Under the pieces are notes generated by a model that saw only the letters and a list, made by a program, of their open reading frames with translations, did no database searches and was not told the origin of the DNA. A DNA stretch of 64,000 bases from NCBI GenBank assembly GCA_025084515.1, contig JAJAGP010002218.1:1-64000 (forward strand), in the 5' to 3' direction. This stretch comes from Ancistrus triradiatus (Eukaryota > Chordata > Actinopteri > Siluriformes > Loricariidae). Below, piece by piece: positions 40,741 through 51,402 of the stretch. Within the stretch, counting starts at the first letter, position 1. Each line of letters opens with the position of its first letter. Made by a program: the position numbers and the translations under genes.

Positions 40741-41342
40741 AAGTTGAACTGTACCAGTTTCGAGCCTCTGAGGAAGCTCTTGGATTTGAAAGTGTCTGGG
40801 TGTTCAGATGAGATGAGTCACTGGAGCAGGTAAACTCAGAACCAAAGCTGTACAATTAGCAGCACTGCTTATGAAGTGATTGACAAATACACAAATATCT
40901 GTAACGAGTGTCATCATTGATAAGATGTAGGGTTTCAAGGTCGTACAGTGGTAGATTGGTGAATTAGGATCTTACACCAATGTCCATGTAGGTGGGTTCT
41001 AGGGTGGGATGCTGGTATTAATGATAAATACTAAGAGCAACTGTAAAGAAGATTTAAGGTATGAATTCTTTCAAGTAACGTTTGTACCTCATCTGCTCAC
41101 CAGCCTGAACATTTGGGTTTTACAGTGTTTGTGTAAGATCTCGATATTAGATGTTAGATATTTAGAATGCTGTGTTATGCTGTTTAATAGAACGGCAATT
41201 GCTGATAGCTATGCGAACTCCTCTCCACATACTACTGTTCATTATGCTATTCTATTATATATTTTATTTTATACTTTATGTTATACAAGAGCTAGCTGCG
41301 ATCTTACAATCTGATTGGTCAAGATACATTCTCACTGTGCTG
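40741..41342. other. no feature recognised
   Basis: 600 bp without gene or recognised repeat. Confidence 0.45.
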
Positions 41343-41812
41343 ATGGTGGCGAATGTGGTTAGCACAGTCGCCTCACAGCTCCAAGATCCTGGGTTCGATC
41401 CCAACCTCTGGTGCCACCTGTGTGGAGTTTACATGTCGTCCCCGTGTCTGCATGGGTTTACTCTGGGTGCTTCATTTTCCTGCCACATTTCAAAGACATG
41501 CATTAGGTTAATTGGTTAGTGGTTAAGGTACTGGACTATGGACCAAAAGGTCCAGGGTTCAAATCCCACCTCTGCCAAGCTGCCACTGTTGGGTCCTTGA
41601 GCAAGACCCTTAATCCACAATTGCTTGGATTGTAAGACTGTACCAATTGTAAGTCGCTCTAGATAAGGGCGTCTGCTAAATGCTGTAAATGTAAATGTAA
41701 ATGGTTACTCTAAAATTGGCCCATGTCTAGTATGTTGATGTAACCTTGTGTCTGTTTTGAATATAGCCATTGATGCCAATACAACGTTAAATAAAACTGA
41801 CAAAAGAACCAT
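41343..41812 (+). mobile_element. SINE-C copy interrupted by SINE-A
   Basis: Left part 41343-41518: GGTGGCGAATGTGGTTAGCA, CTGGGTTCGATCCCAACC, GGAGTTTACATGTCGTCCCC and GACATGCATTAGGTTAATTG. Right part 41702-41812: GTTACTCTAAAATTGGCCCA, GTAACCTTGTGTCTGTTTTG and ACGTTAAATAAAACTG. The parts are contiguous in the SINE-C consensus implied by the 32.1 kb copy. Confidence 0.8.
41519..41701 (+). mobile_element. SINE-A nested in SINE-C
   Basis: Complete from GTGGTTAAGGTACTGGACTA to the tail GTAAGTCGCTCTAGATAAGG and CTGTAAATGTAAATGTAAAT. The hexamer TGGTTA flanks it (41513-41518 and 41702-41707), a likely target duplication. The first residues of the tRNA-like head are missing, consistent with slight 5' truncation. 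Confidence 0.85.
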
Positions 41813-41959
41813 AAACATGCGCTGATATTTGTGATAACAGCATGGCTTTTTTACACCAAAATGGTATCATTCTGCCAAGTGTTACCAAGAAACTGCAAAC
41901 TTTATGCACACAAACATAATATATACACATAACTCAATAACCCTAAGAAATAACATTCT

Positions 41960-42425
41960 GTTATCAGTTCAGTTTAGTTTAGTTTATTGTCACTCCCATC
42001 ATACACCTACAGTTTATGCAGAAGCGAGATACCATTTTCCATAATAATGCTCAACCACTCGAACACAGTTACGCAAACATTCAAATACATTTAACAATAC
42101 AGTGACAGATCAAGAGCAGCCTGGATGAATAAAGTGTTGAGTGAAATATTTGGTGTAGTGATTTCAAAGTGCATTTAGTTTATAACAGAAGGAATGGAAG
42201 GCATAGAGGGCAGCTTGTGGAGGCAGTTCATTGCCCTGATGGCCTTGGGAAAGAAACTGTCTTGCAGTCTCGAGGATCTTGCCCGGACGCTCTGTAATCT
42301 CTTACTAGAGGGCAGGACCGCAAAGAGATGGTGGGACGGGTGAGAAGGGTCCTAACTATTCTCTGCAGGGTCTTCCTGTCTGCAGCGGAACAGCTGCCAT
42401 ACCAAACCATGATGCAGTGCATCAT
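41960..42425 (-). pseudogene. LINE-M reverse transcriptase C terminus and 3' end
   Basis: The minus strand from 42425 reads MHCIMVWYGSCSAADRKTLQ and RIVRT, the well-known C-terminal segment of a fish non-LTR reverse transcriptase (V.YG.C...DRK.LQRIVRTA). A frameshift follows. The second frame (about 42300-42180) reads RLQSVRARSSRLQDSFFPKA and IRAMNCLHKLPSM, again the expected C terminus. The 3' untranslated region runs to about 41960 with a short ACTAAACTGAACTGA-type tail. It is 5'-truncated and dead. Confidence 0.82.
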
Positions 42426-42673
42426 CTAATAAAAGTCTAATCAACTTCTATTATCTGATTCTTAAAAATTCTTATTTATGTTTTTGCTCTTAAACCTTTT
42501 GTAACATACTATGTTAAGACAGGGTAGGAACTTGTTACTGCTGCATAGCAACTCATTTGTTGTGGCCCTACTTTTTGACAGAATGTATTGTTAGTATGAA
42601 AGCATATTCAGTAGAAAATTCATGACTTCTTTGATTTATGGCTTCTTTATTTAGTTGTAAAATAACTTGCATC

Positions 42674-43034
42674 AAGTCAGATTTATTTATATAGCACTTT
42701 TTACAATGGAGCATTGTCTCAAAGCAACTTTACAAGTTTAGATTATCTTCTAATATCTACGTCCAATCCCAAATTGAGCAAGCCTAGGGTGACAGTGGCA
42801 AGGAAAAACTCCCTAAGTGTTATGAAGAAGAAACCTTGCGAGGGCCAAGACTCAAAAAGGGACCCAACCTCCTTGGGCGGCGTAGATGATAAATCTAAGA
42901 ACAAAACTAAGGTCATGGAGTCATACTTCAAATAAAATGTGAAGTATGCACATCGGCATTAAGTAGTCCGATATACAGTCACTCCAGGATCCTGAGTCTA
43001 AGCAGGAAAGTCCTTGGCGGAACTTCGACCCCAG
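42674..43034 (-). mobile_element. LINE-K 3' fragment, inverted
   Basis: CAAGTCAGATTTATTTATAT, TACAATGGAGCATTGTCTCA, GGGTGACAGTGGCAAGGAAA, CTTGGGCGGCGTAGATGATA and TAAGCAGGAAAGTCCTTGGC. Very similar to 22.5 and 58.2 kb. One plus-strand frame is open through the repeat by chance and is not a gene. Confidence 0.85.
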
Positions 43035-43047
43035 CCGTAAAAAATCA

Positions 43048-43189
43048 ATAGAACACGAGAAGTCGTGTTATCGCCAATAACATCACGGCTGTGATTGTCT
43101 ATGGCACTCTCTATGGCCTTCAACTTGTGCCTGTGACCAAATCACAGCTGTGATGTTATTCATGATAACACACGACCTGGCGTCTTCTC
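43048..43189. mobile_element. short foldback/MITE-like inverted repeat
   Basis: The left arm (core 43062-43096) carries GTCGTGTTATC and AATAACATCACGGCTGTGAT. The right arm (core 43140-43176) is its inverted copy, with ATCACAGCTGTGATGTTATT and GATAACACACGAC. Weaker pairing extends about 13 bp outward on both sides. The loop is 43 nt. No target duplication could be fixed. It lies 14 bp beyond a LINE-K fragment. Confidence 0.7.
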
Positions 43190-43974
43190 TGGCTTAAGTA
43201 TAGAACAATACATAACTTCGAAAGCAGTGTGTTGCCGTCCACATGCCAACAAACACTTAGCCGCATTTAGCAGTAGCCAGTATACACCTACAGTCATGTA
43301 TTTGTGTGGTGGCAGGACACCAGAGTGCCTGGAGGCAAACATCATACAGACTGTAAGAAGCTTGGATTGAATGTGGTTCTCTGGGACTCTACCTTTGTTC
43401 TGTACACTTGAGCTGTCAGAGAAGGTCTGTTCTAGTAGTGCTTCCATGATCCGTGTATCAAAAATACTTTTTTGATTTTTGAGTGTATGACTGGACTGTG
43501 TGACATGTAGCATAGTCAGGTACTAATAACAAGAACAAGTATTAACACAGTCATCAAAGCTTCTTCATCCAGTCTACGCTATATGGGAGTAGAAGGTACA
43601 CTTCTTCCCTTACAACAAGAGCTTAGAGAGGATTTGTGGCTCAGTGGAAAGGACCAAGAAAAATGTTTTCTGATCAATTATTCACCATCGCGCAATCCCT
43701 TTTGGGCAGCATGTTGCATCTGTAGCATCATGGCACATGATACGTCTCTCTCGCTCCCTATGTCACTCTCTCTCCCCCACCGTAGGCCTTTCCTGCCTAC
43801 AGAGAGCAGCCGAGCTCCCAGCCAAGCTGCTGTAGATAATGGTGGCAATTAATAATGTGTCATAATCCACTGCTGGGCTAAGATGGGGCAGGGTGCAGGT
43901 CTGTGTGTGCAAGTGTGTATGCGCATGTGCTTTGTATATATGTCTGATAGGGTATGAGGTTGAGCAGCCTTTTC

Positions 43975-44042
<68 letters not shown>

Positions 44043-44589
44043 GGGCCAAGCCAAAGTTCAGCTCACACCACACTGGCACATAGCTGAGAGCAGAGGCAGG
44101 AACTCATCCAGGTGCACAGGCCCCCTGACACAGCTAGCCTATTGTACCAGGAGTGTAAACCACGTCACACAGGTGCCAGCCAGCGCTAACTCACGCTAAC
44201 CTTAAACGCGATCAAGGGTGGGGTCGCGAGACGGAAGAGAGCACATCATCCTAACACAAGCATCAGGTTTGTGTACTTTAGCACATCTGTGATGTAAGAG
44301 AGAAGAGTAACAGTTATGCAGCTAATACAAATGTATTCTTAATACAATGTCTTAGAAAGTACATGTTGCCTTATAATTAATGTTCTTCCTTGCACAACAC
44401 TTTATACAGTGACATCAGAACATTGTAAACTTTAACATTTTAATGCACTAGAACTGTGAGCTGGTCCAGTATCTGTACCGCATTATGGTGCTTATAATCC
44501 TACATAAAATATTTTAATTTGAAATGAAAAGTAACATTTAAAGTAAACATTTAAACATGAATTGTCTTCCATTGCTTGATTTACATTTA
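43190..44589. other. 1.4 kb without gene; contains (TG)n
   Basis: No exon recognised. 43660-43860 is non-repetitive and ends in GGTGGCAATTAATAATGTGT, possibly regulatory. A (TG)n array lies at 43978-44038. Confidence 0.45.
43978..44038. repeat. (TG)n microsatellite
   Basis: About 30 uninterrupted TG units. Frames across it encode only Cys-Val or Thr-His repeats and are not genes. Confidence 0.97.
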
Positions 44590-46203
44590 CAGTGGTGCGT
44601 GAAAATGTGTGAACCCTTCAGAAGTTTCTATATTTCTGCATAAATATGACCTAAAACATTATCAGATTTTCACACAAGTCCTAAAAGTAGATAAAGAGAA
44701 CCCAGTTAAACAAATGAGAATAAAAATTTTATTCTTGGTCATTTATTTATTGAGGAAAATTGATACAATATTACATATCGGTGAGTGTGAACCTCTAGGA
44801 TTAGCAGTTCATTTGAAGGTAAAATTAAAGCCAGGTATTTTCAATCAATGGGATGACAATCAGATGTGAGTGGGAACCCTGTTTTATTTAAAGAACAGGG
44901 ATCTATCAAAGTCTGCTTTTCACAACACATCTTTGTGTAAGTGTATCATGGCTCGAACAAAGGAGATTTCTGAAGACCTCAGAAAAAGAGTTAATGATTG
45001 ATTGATTGATTATCAGGCTGGAAAACATTACAAAACCATCTCTAAAGAGTTTGGACTTCACCAACTCACAGTCAAACAGATTGTGTACAAATGGAGAAAA
45101 TTCAAGACCATTGTTACCCTCCCCAGGAGTGGTCGACCAACAAGGATCACTCCAAGAGCAAGGCGTGTAATAGTTGGTGAGGTCACAAAGGACCCCAGGA
45201 TAACTTGTAAGCAACTGAAGGCCTCTCTCACATTGGCTAATGTTAATGTTCATGAGTCCACCATCAGAAGAACACTGAACAACAATGGTGTGCATGGCAG
45301 GGTTGCAAGGAGAAAGCCACTGCTCTCCAAAAAGAACATTGCTGCTGCTTCGTCTGCAGTTTTCACGTGGACAAGCCAGAAGGCTATTGGAAAGAATGTT
45401 TTGTGGATGGATGAGACCAAAATAGAACTTTTTTGATTTAAAAGAAAAGCCTTATGTTTGGGAGAAAGGAAAAACCAAAACACTGCATTCCAGCATAAGA
45501 ATCTTATCCCATCTGTGAAAAAACATGGTGGGTGGTAGTATCATAGTTTGGGGCCTGTTTTTGCTGCATCTGGGTCAGGACAAGCTTGCCATCATTGATG
45601 AAACAATAAATTCTGAATTATATCAGAGAATTCTAAAGGAAAAATGTCAGGACATCTGTCCATGACTTGAATCTCAAGAGAAGGTGGGTCATGCAGCAAG
45701 ACAAACGACCCTAAGCACACAAGTCGTTCTACCAAAGAATGGTTAAAGAAGAATAGATTTCATGTTTTGGAATGGCCAAGTCAAAGTCCTGACGTTAATC
45801 CAATTGAAATGTTGTGGAAGGACCTGAAGCAAGCAAAACCCACCAACATCCCAGAGTTGAAGCTGTTCTGCATGGAGGAATGGGCTAAAATTCCTCCAAG
45901 CCGATGTGCAGGACTGATCAACAGTTACAGGAAACGTTTAGCTGCAGTTATTGCTGCACAGGGGGGGTCACACCAGATACTGAAAGCAAAGGTTCACTTA
46001 CTTTTGCCACTCACTAATATGTAATATTGGATCATTTCCCTCAACTAATAAATGACCAAGTATAATATTTTTGTCTCGTTTGTGTAACTGGGTTCTCTTT
46101 ATATACTTTTAAGACTTGTGTGAAAATCTGATGATGTTTTAGGTCCTATTTATGCAGAAATATAGAAAATTCTAAAGGATTCACAAACTTTCAAGCACCC
46201 CTG
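44590..46203 (+). mobile_element. Tc1-B transposon, near full length
   Basis: CAGTGGTGCGTGAAAATGTG starts at 44590 after TA (44588-44589). The right inverted end (TTTCAAGCACCCCTG) finishes at 46203 before TA (46204-46205). Both about 200-bp terminal regions are present, with inner direct repeats (GAGGAAAAT..ATACAATATT). At 1614 bp it is the expected size and the best-preserved Tc1-B copy here. Confidence 0.95.
44948..46024 (+). pseudogene. Tc1-B transposase, several frameshifts
   Basis: ATG 44948 opens MARTKEISEDLRKRVND, then a stop within a small TGATTGATTGATTA insertion near 44996. From 45002 the frame is open to 45436: YKTISKEFGLHQLTVKQIVY (helix-turn-helix), SGRPTRITPRARRVIVGEV, ESTIRRTLNNNGVHGRVARR, and [10 protein letters not shown] with the first Asp, ending at a stop from an extra T. 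Further single-base insertions follow near 45480, 45530 and 45705 (in the CAAGACAAACGACC second-Asp region). The C terminus (45767-46024) retains [15 protein letters not shown] with the Glu. All three catalytic residues remain readable in DNA, but in four or more frames. Confidence 0.93.
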
Positions 46204-46209
46204 TACATT

Positions 46210-46330
46210 TGGGTAGGGCAGCATGAACTGCACTAATTCAAATCCTGGCTCCACTGTAGCCCCTGAACTCTTGAACATGAGCTGTATTTCACTCTGGCTA
46301 AGGGCATCTGCTAAGTGTTGTAGATGAAGA
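46210..46330 (+). mobile_element. degraded tRNA-headed SINE with SINE-A-like tail
   Basis: GGGTAGGGCAGCATGAACTG, TTCAAATCCTGGCTCCAC over a B-box-like site, then TCACTCTGGCTAAGGGCATC and TGCTAAGTGTTGTAGATGAA. The tail module is related to SINE-A but the head is different. Confidence 0.55.
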
Positions 46331-46349
46331 ACCATTTGTGCATTTAAGT

Positions 46350-46445
46350 TTGTTGGCTGATATGCTAGCCCACCATCACAGAGACCCAGTCCCAGTGATA
46401 CCTTCTGATTGAGTTGGGCATCACACGCAGAAACGACTGACTTAG
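46350..46445 (+). mobile_element. SINE-B fragment
   Basis: GGCTGATATGCTAGCCCACC, then GAGTTGGGCATCACACGCAG. It matches the first half of other SINE-B copies. Confidence 0.55.
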
Positions 46446-47629
46446 AGTGGATGATATATTTTTAAAGTTTGTTTAAGCCTGCTGTGGATGTGATGTCTAA
46501 CGCTAACCACAGTACATCAATCCCAGGTAAGAGTAGTTGCTGGCTGCAGGGGAACACCCACTTTGCGGAAAGAAAAACCTTTCGATGTTCTTTCTTGTTA
46601 GAATTATAAACTCACCCTGATTGTGTACAGCACTTCACATGGCGTCCACTTTGTTCCTCCTTCTACTCTGCCATTGCTCCTTTGGTCACGGCATGTGCTA
46701 AGTCACTGTGGACTCTCCGCCCGATGTCCATACATGAAGGAATGTGTTGATTTAGTCTGCCTCCAGACACACTAGGTCCGGAGAAGCGGGCAAAGTTTAC
46801 AAACCTCTCGCCATTTGTACGGTCCTATTACCCACGATAGCCGCCACATTAGTAATTGTCAGTGGGCCCGGCCCTTGCACGCTGCTTTCATTTGACCCAA
46901 TTCATTTCAGTGGGTGTGTCTGGCTGGCAGTGATATATGCCCTTGTGGTATTTTCCTGATGTATAATCCTTCAGATCTTCTGCTGCTAGGGTTACCTTAG
47001 CTTCAGTTAGGGCTGAGGAAACAATGGAGAAGCGATGAGATACAAGTTTGGTTTAGATTAAGCAGGGGGAAGGGGGACGTCGTGTTGCTGCTATGCTAAT
47101 GTTAGTGCAGGTTCAGAGCACAAGCACATGTTAGAGCACATGATTTATATTTGAAATGAGGATAAATCAAATGCGTTCATCCGATTCATTCTTGGCAAAA
47201 GAATGAATTGTATTCACCTACTCCTTGTTTGGTTAGAAATGAAAGTGGATGGACATGAAATAAATAAATCTTTCAATGAATGGTTCATTTTCATAATTTG
47301 GTCAAATCTTTACTCTCTAAATCAATTATACTGTGTCATGAGACTAAGAATGCTGACCTTAATAGGGGTTATGGGACCTTATCTGCCTCCTCGGCCATGT
47401 TTACGTCACTTTTTCATCTTTGCTAGCAACAGGGGTTTTTCGGTGAGTTGGCCTCAGTACAGTAGATGGACATTGTGTTCTACAGATTCAATGTTCCTCA
47501 CGTTAATGATTTAATCTACTTTTGGTAGTTATGTCTTTTTCAGTAACTGATCATATTAATTCAATACATGTTCGAGGACAGCAACATTTCCTAAATGTCA
47601 AAAAGACTAAAAAGCAAAGCCTGGCATCC
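46446..47629. other. 1.2 kb without recognisable gene
   Basis: No exon found. 46620-46960 is GC-richer and non-repetitive (for example ACCCACGATAGCCGCCACAT), potentially constrained noncoding DNA. The rest is AT-rich. Confidence 0.4.
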
Positions 47630-47770
47630 CATATATCTCCGCTTATCCTGGTCAGGGTTGTAGTGGAGTCAGTGGATCCTTACCTGGAATTTACTGGGCA
47701 AAGGCAGATGTATACACTGGACAGGTTGCCATTCCATTGCAGGGCAATGTTAACACACACCCAGATCAAG
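47630..47770 (-). mobile_element. SINE-D copy, inverted
   Basis: TCTCCGCTTATCCTGGTCAG, GTTGCCATTCCATTGCAGGG and CAATGTTAACACACACCCAG. The reverse complement matches the order of the plus-strand SINE-D at 59.3-59.5 kb. Noncoding. Confidence 0.65.
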
Positions 47771-49204
47771 AACCTCTCACCATTCAGCCACCAGAGTTTC
47801 TCATGAAGACTACGCAAATCTAATCCTTGACTGCAGTACATTTGATTAGACATTCAAGAAGGTGTGTACTTCCATGTAGCACGTAAGATGTATTACTGTT
47901 TTCCCACCTGTGCCAATGTATCTTTAGCTTGATGGATCTGTAGCTTGATGTTTTTCCCAAAACTGTCCAGTTCTTGACCTGCTTGTGAATAAAAGCTGTT
48001 ACACACTAAACGTGATGTTTTTTGTGCGATTTGTTCGGATGGCAGTAAAGTAGTTTGAACTCGGGTATAATGACACTATTTTCTGCACCAAAAACAAATT
48101 TTCAGACAGCAAAAATGCGACTTTATATTATTCGCCCTCTGTACGATTTTTGTAACTTTTCGAAGCAACAAAACCTCACTGACCAATCATCGTTGCTTCT
48201 GGTGTTAGCATAGCAACAACCAAAATGCAGAGTATAGCCATGCAGTTTGACAACGTTGGGCACAAACAACTTGCACATTCTGTTTCTAATCAAAGTATTT
48301 ATGTATTTATTTATTTAATGTCACACCAGCATCAAATGGCTACTTGTGACAGGAGCTATATGTTATAAGTTATGATGATATTAAAGGTGCCTAAGGAATT
48401 TAATAGTCATCTTTATATTACAATGGTATCGTTCTGGTAATTGCTGTTTTGTTTTTTGTTTATTAAATTATTTTAAATTAATAAATACATTATGCTAAAG
48501 CTTTTACAGTCCATTCGCATGGCTGTGTAGTGCTTTTTAAATAAAAAATGTCATATATGAGCAACAATGTGATTAATGCAATGAAAATATTTGACAGCAG
48601 TGGAATCACGTCTGGTGTCTGCTGTGTATACTTTTAAGGCAAAACAAAATCATGTCCAAATATTTCTCATCTTTGCATTGCTTTTCTGTGTCTCGTCAGG
48701 TGTATAAGTAGTCCTTCAGAACTACTTAACAATCCTAACACAATAAAAACCATACAACCGAGTCAGTGAACAAGTACCTTCTCCCTAAACTCCCCAGCTG
48801 ACCTTAGAGTAATGACCATTTACAGTCAGTTACTTAGTTCTGTTTTCACACTAAACAAAAAGTGCCTGGAAGAAACCTGTCGTATGCTAGAATGATTGTT
48901 CTACTTGTTGCAAAGTGGAACTGTATTAGATTAAGCTTCATAAAATGTGCTCAACTGAAAGCAGACAGTGAATGTAGGGCAGAAAGGGATGGTATGGTCC
49001 AGGATAGACAGTCACCAGGATACAGTTTAGGAGTGTGCGATTTGCAACTGTTGTTTTAACAATGTGCGAGCTGATATCGAGTATGTCACTCACGTTTCAA
49101 AAACAGTCAAAACATTCTGGGATCAGAAACAAAATGATGAAACTGTGAAAATTCTGAAAGTGAAATTGCTTGTTGGAGACTTTGTGAAAAAGGATTCATA
49201 CAGT
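47771..49204. other. 1.4 kb without recognisable gene
   Basis: AT-rich DNA. Near 48862-49200 the sequence may be the start of an older Tc1-like element whose recognisable end is at 49205-49290, but no motif supports this before 49205. Confidence 0.4.
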
Positions 49205-49290
49205 GGGAGGATAATGACCCAACAGTTCCTCCACAGTCACCTGACTTAAACCCCATCAAGCATTTATGGAAGCAACTGAGGATAGATAAA
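49205..49290 (+). pseudogene. fragment of a further Tc1-like transposase
   Basis: The plus strand reads [20 protein letters not shown] then LWKQLR. The DNDP and SPDLNPI.HLW motifs are the second-Asp and Glu regions of a Tc1-type transposase brought close together by deletion, and the catalytic Glu codon now reads Lys. The wording differs from Tc1-A and Tc1-B, so it belongs to another family. Confidence 0.65.
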
Positions 49291-49302
49291 TTCAGTCATT
49301 CA

Positions 49303-50497
49303 GTAAAAAGAACCCAGTTAAACAAATTGGACAAAATTTTATACTTGGCCATTTATTTATTGAGGAAAATTTTCCAATATTACATTTTACTGAGTGGCAA
49401 AAGTATGTGAACCTCTAGGATTAGCAGTTAATTTGAAGGTGAAATTTGTTTTCAATCAATGGGATGACCATCAGGTGTGAGTGGGCACCCTGTTTTAATA
49501 AAGAACAGGGATCTTTTAAAGTCTGCTCTTCACAACACATGTTTGTGGAAGTGTATCATGGCATGAGCAAAGGAGATTTCTGAGGACCTCAGAAAAAAAG
49601 TTATTGATGCTCATCAGGCTGGAAAAGGTTACAAAACTCTAAAGAGTTTGGACTCCACCAATCCACTGTCAGAAAGATTGTGCACAAATGGAGGAAATTC
49701 AAGACCACTGTTACTCTCCCCAGGAGTGGTCGGCCAACAAAGATCACTCCAAGAGAAAGGCGTGTAATAGTTGGCGAAGTCACAAAGGACCCCAGGGTAA
49801 CTTCTAAGCAACTGAAGGCCTCTCTCAGATTGGATAATGTTAATGTTCATGAGTCCACCATCAGAAGAACACTGAACAACAATGGTGTGCATGGCAGGGT
49901 TGCAAGGAGAAAGCCACTGCTCTCCAAAAAGAACATTGCTGCTTGTCTGCAGTTTGCTAAAGATCACGTGGACAAGCCAGAAGGCTATTGGAAGAATGTT
50001 TTATGGACGAATGAGACCAAAATAGAAGTTTTTGGCTTAAAAGGAAAGCGTTATGTTTGGAGAAAGGAAAACACTGAATTCCAGCATAAGAACCTTATCC
50101 GATCTGTGAAACATGGTGGTGGTAGTATCATGGTTTGGGCCTGTTTTGCTGCATCTGGGCCAGGACGACTTGCCATCATTGATGGAACAATGAATTCTGA
50201 AATATATCAGAGAATTCTAAAGGAAAATGTCAGGACATCTGACATCATGCAGCAAGACAACGTCCCTAAGCACACAAGTCGTTCTACCGAAGAATGGTTA
50301 AAGGAAAATAGCTGAAGCAAGCAGATTATGTGAGGTAACCCACTAACATTCCAGAGTTGAAGCTGTTCTGTACAGAGGAATGGGCTAAAATTCCTCCAAG
50401 CCGGTGTGCAGGACTGATCAACAATTACATAAAACACTTAGTTGCAGTTATTGCTGCACAGGGGGGTCACACCAGATACTGAAAGCAAAGATTCACA
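49303..50497 (+). mobile_element. Tc1-B transposon, truncated at both ends
   Basis: Homology begins inside the left terminal region (AGAACCCAGTTAAACAAATT). It continues through CAAAAGTATGTGAACCTCTA and the coding region. It ends at GCAAAGATTCACATA, where a Tc1-A element begins at 50500. The right 200 bp are missing or too degraded to recognise beyond the Tc1-A copy. Confidence 0.9.
49557..50470 (+). pseudogene. Tc1-B transposase, catalytic Asp lost
   Basis: From ATG 49557 a stop follows at codon 3 (MA*AKEISEDLRKKVIDAHQ), and a short deletion near 49640 shifts the frame. A 211-residue frame is then open from 49680 to 50315: SGRPTKITPRERRVIVGEV, KKNIAACLQFAKDHVDKPEG, LWTNETKIEVFG, KHGGGSIMVWACFAASGPGR and [20 protein letters not shown]. 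The first catalytic Asp codon is Asn (AAT at 50010-50012). The second Asp is present, and a deletion after 50310 removes the Glu region. The frame looks good but the enzyme is doubly dead. Confidence 0.93.
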
Positions 50498-50499
50498 TA

Positions 50500-51400
50500 C
50501 AGTGGGGCAAAAAAGTATTTAGTCAGCCACTGTTTGTGCAAGTTCTCCTACTTAGAAAGATGAGAGAGGTCTGTAATTTTCATCATAAGTACACTTCAAC
50601 TATGAGAGACAAAATGAGAAAAAAATCACATTGTAGGATTTTTTAAGAATTTAACTGTAAATCATAGTGGAAAATAAGTATTTTGTCACCCACAAACAAG
50701 CAAGATTTCTGGCTCCCACATACCTGTAACTTCTTCTTTAAGAAGCTCTTCTGTCCTCCACTTGTTTTTCTGCAAAGGGGACAGGACGACTGATCCGTGT
50801 TAAGGAAAGAATGAATCGTGTATCGTGAGATTTTAAGCCAAAACCTCCTTCCATCAGTAAGAGCATTGAAGATGGAACGTGGCTGGGTCTTCCAGCATGA
50901 CAATGATCCCAAACACACCGCCCGGACAATGAAGGAGTGGCTTCGTAAAAAGCAAATCAAGGTCCTGGAGTGGCTTAGCCAGTCTCCAGACCTCAACCTC
51001 ATAGAAAGTTTCTGGAGGGAGTTGAAAGTCCATGTTGCCCAGCGACAGCCCCAAAACATCACTGCTCTAGAGGAGATCTGCATGGAGGAATGGGCCAAAA
51101 AACCAGCTACAGTGTGTGCAAACCTGGTGAAGAATTACAGGAAACATTTGTCATTGCCAGCAAAGGTTATGTTACAAACTACTGAGTTGAACTTTTGTTA
51201 TTGACCAAATACTTATTTCCCACCATAATTTACAATTAAATTCTTTACTAATCCTACAATGTGATTTCCTGGATTTTTTTTCTCATTTTGTCTCTCATAG
51301 TAGAAGTGTACCTATGATGAAAATTACAGACCTCTCTCATCTTTCTAAGTAGGAGAACTTGCACAATCAGTGGCTGACTAAATACTTTTTTGCCCCACTG
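50500..51400 (+). mobile_element. Tc1-A transposon, internally deleted, both ends intact
   Basis: CAGTGGGGCAAAAAAGTATT starts at 50500 after TA (50498-50499). The perfect inverted end finishes at 51400 before TA (51401-51402). A deletion of about 700 bp near 50763 joins the 5' untranslated region (CTTCTGTCCTCCACT) to GTTTTTCTGCAAAGGGGACA in the transposase. At 901 bp with good ends it has the form of a nonautonomous derivative. Confidence 0.95.
50764..51204 (+). pseudogene. Tc1-A transposase, C-terminal half
   Basis: From 50818 an intact 128-residue frame reads [32 protein letters not shown] (second Asp), [20 protein letters not shown] (Glu) and [13 protein letters not shown]. Unlike the 14.2 and 61.6 kb copies, it keeps the AQRQPQ codons. 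The DNA-binding domain and the first Asp are gone, so no activity is expected. Confidence 0.92.
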
Positions 51401-51402
51401 TA

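Noticed and set aside
41519..41701. tRNA-like sequence with A- and B-box-like motifs
   Set aside because: The head is followed by the SINE body and TGTAAA tail, and the same unit is dispersed many times, so it is a SINE and not a tRNA gene.
42714..42935. 73-codon frame also seen at 58258-58476
   Set aside because: The similarity of the two frames comes from both lying in LINE-K 3' ends read antisense; it is a repeat and not a protein family.
43849..44087. Thr-His and Cys-Val repeat frames
   Set aside because: Products of a (TG)n/(CA)n microsatellite.
49680..50315. 211-codon frame as an intact, active transposase
   Set aside because: The first catalytic Asp is Asn, the Glu region is deleted and the N terminus is frameshifted, so it is a pseudogene.
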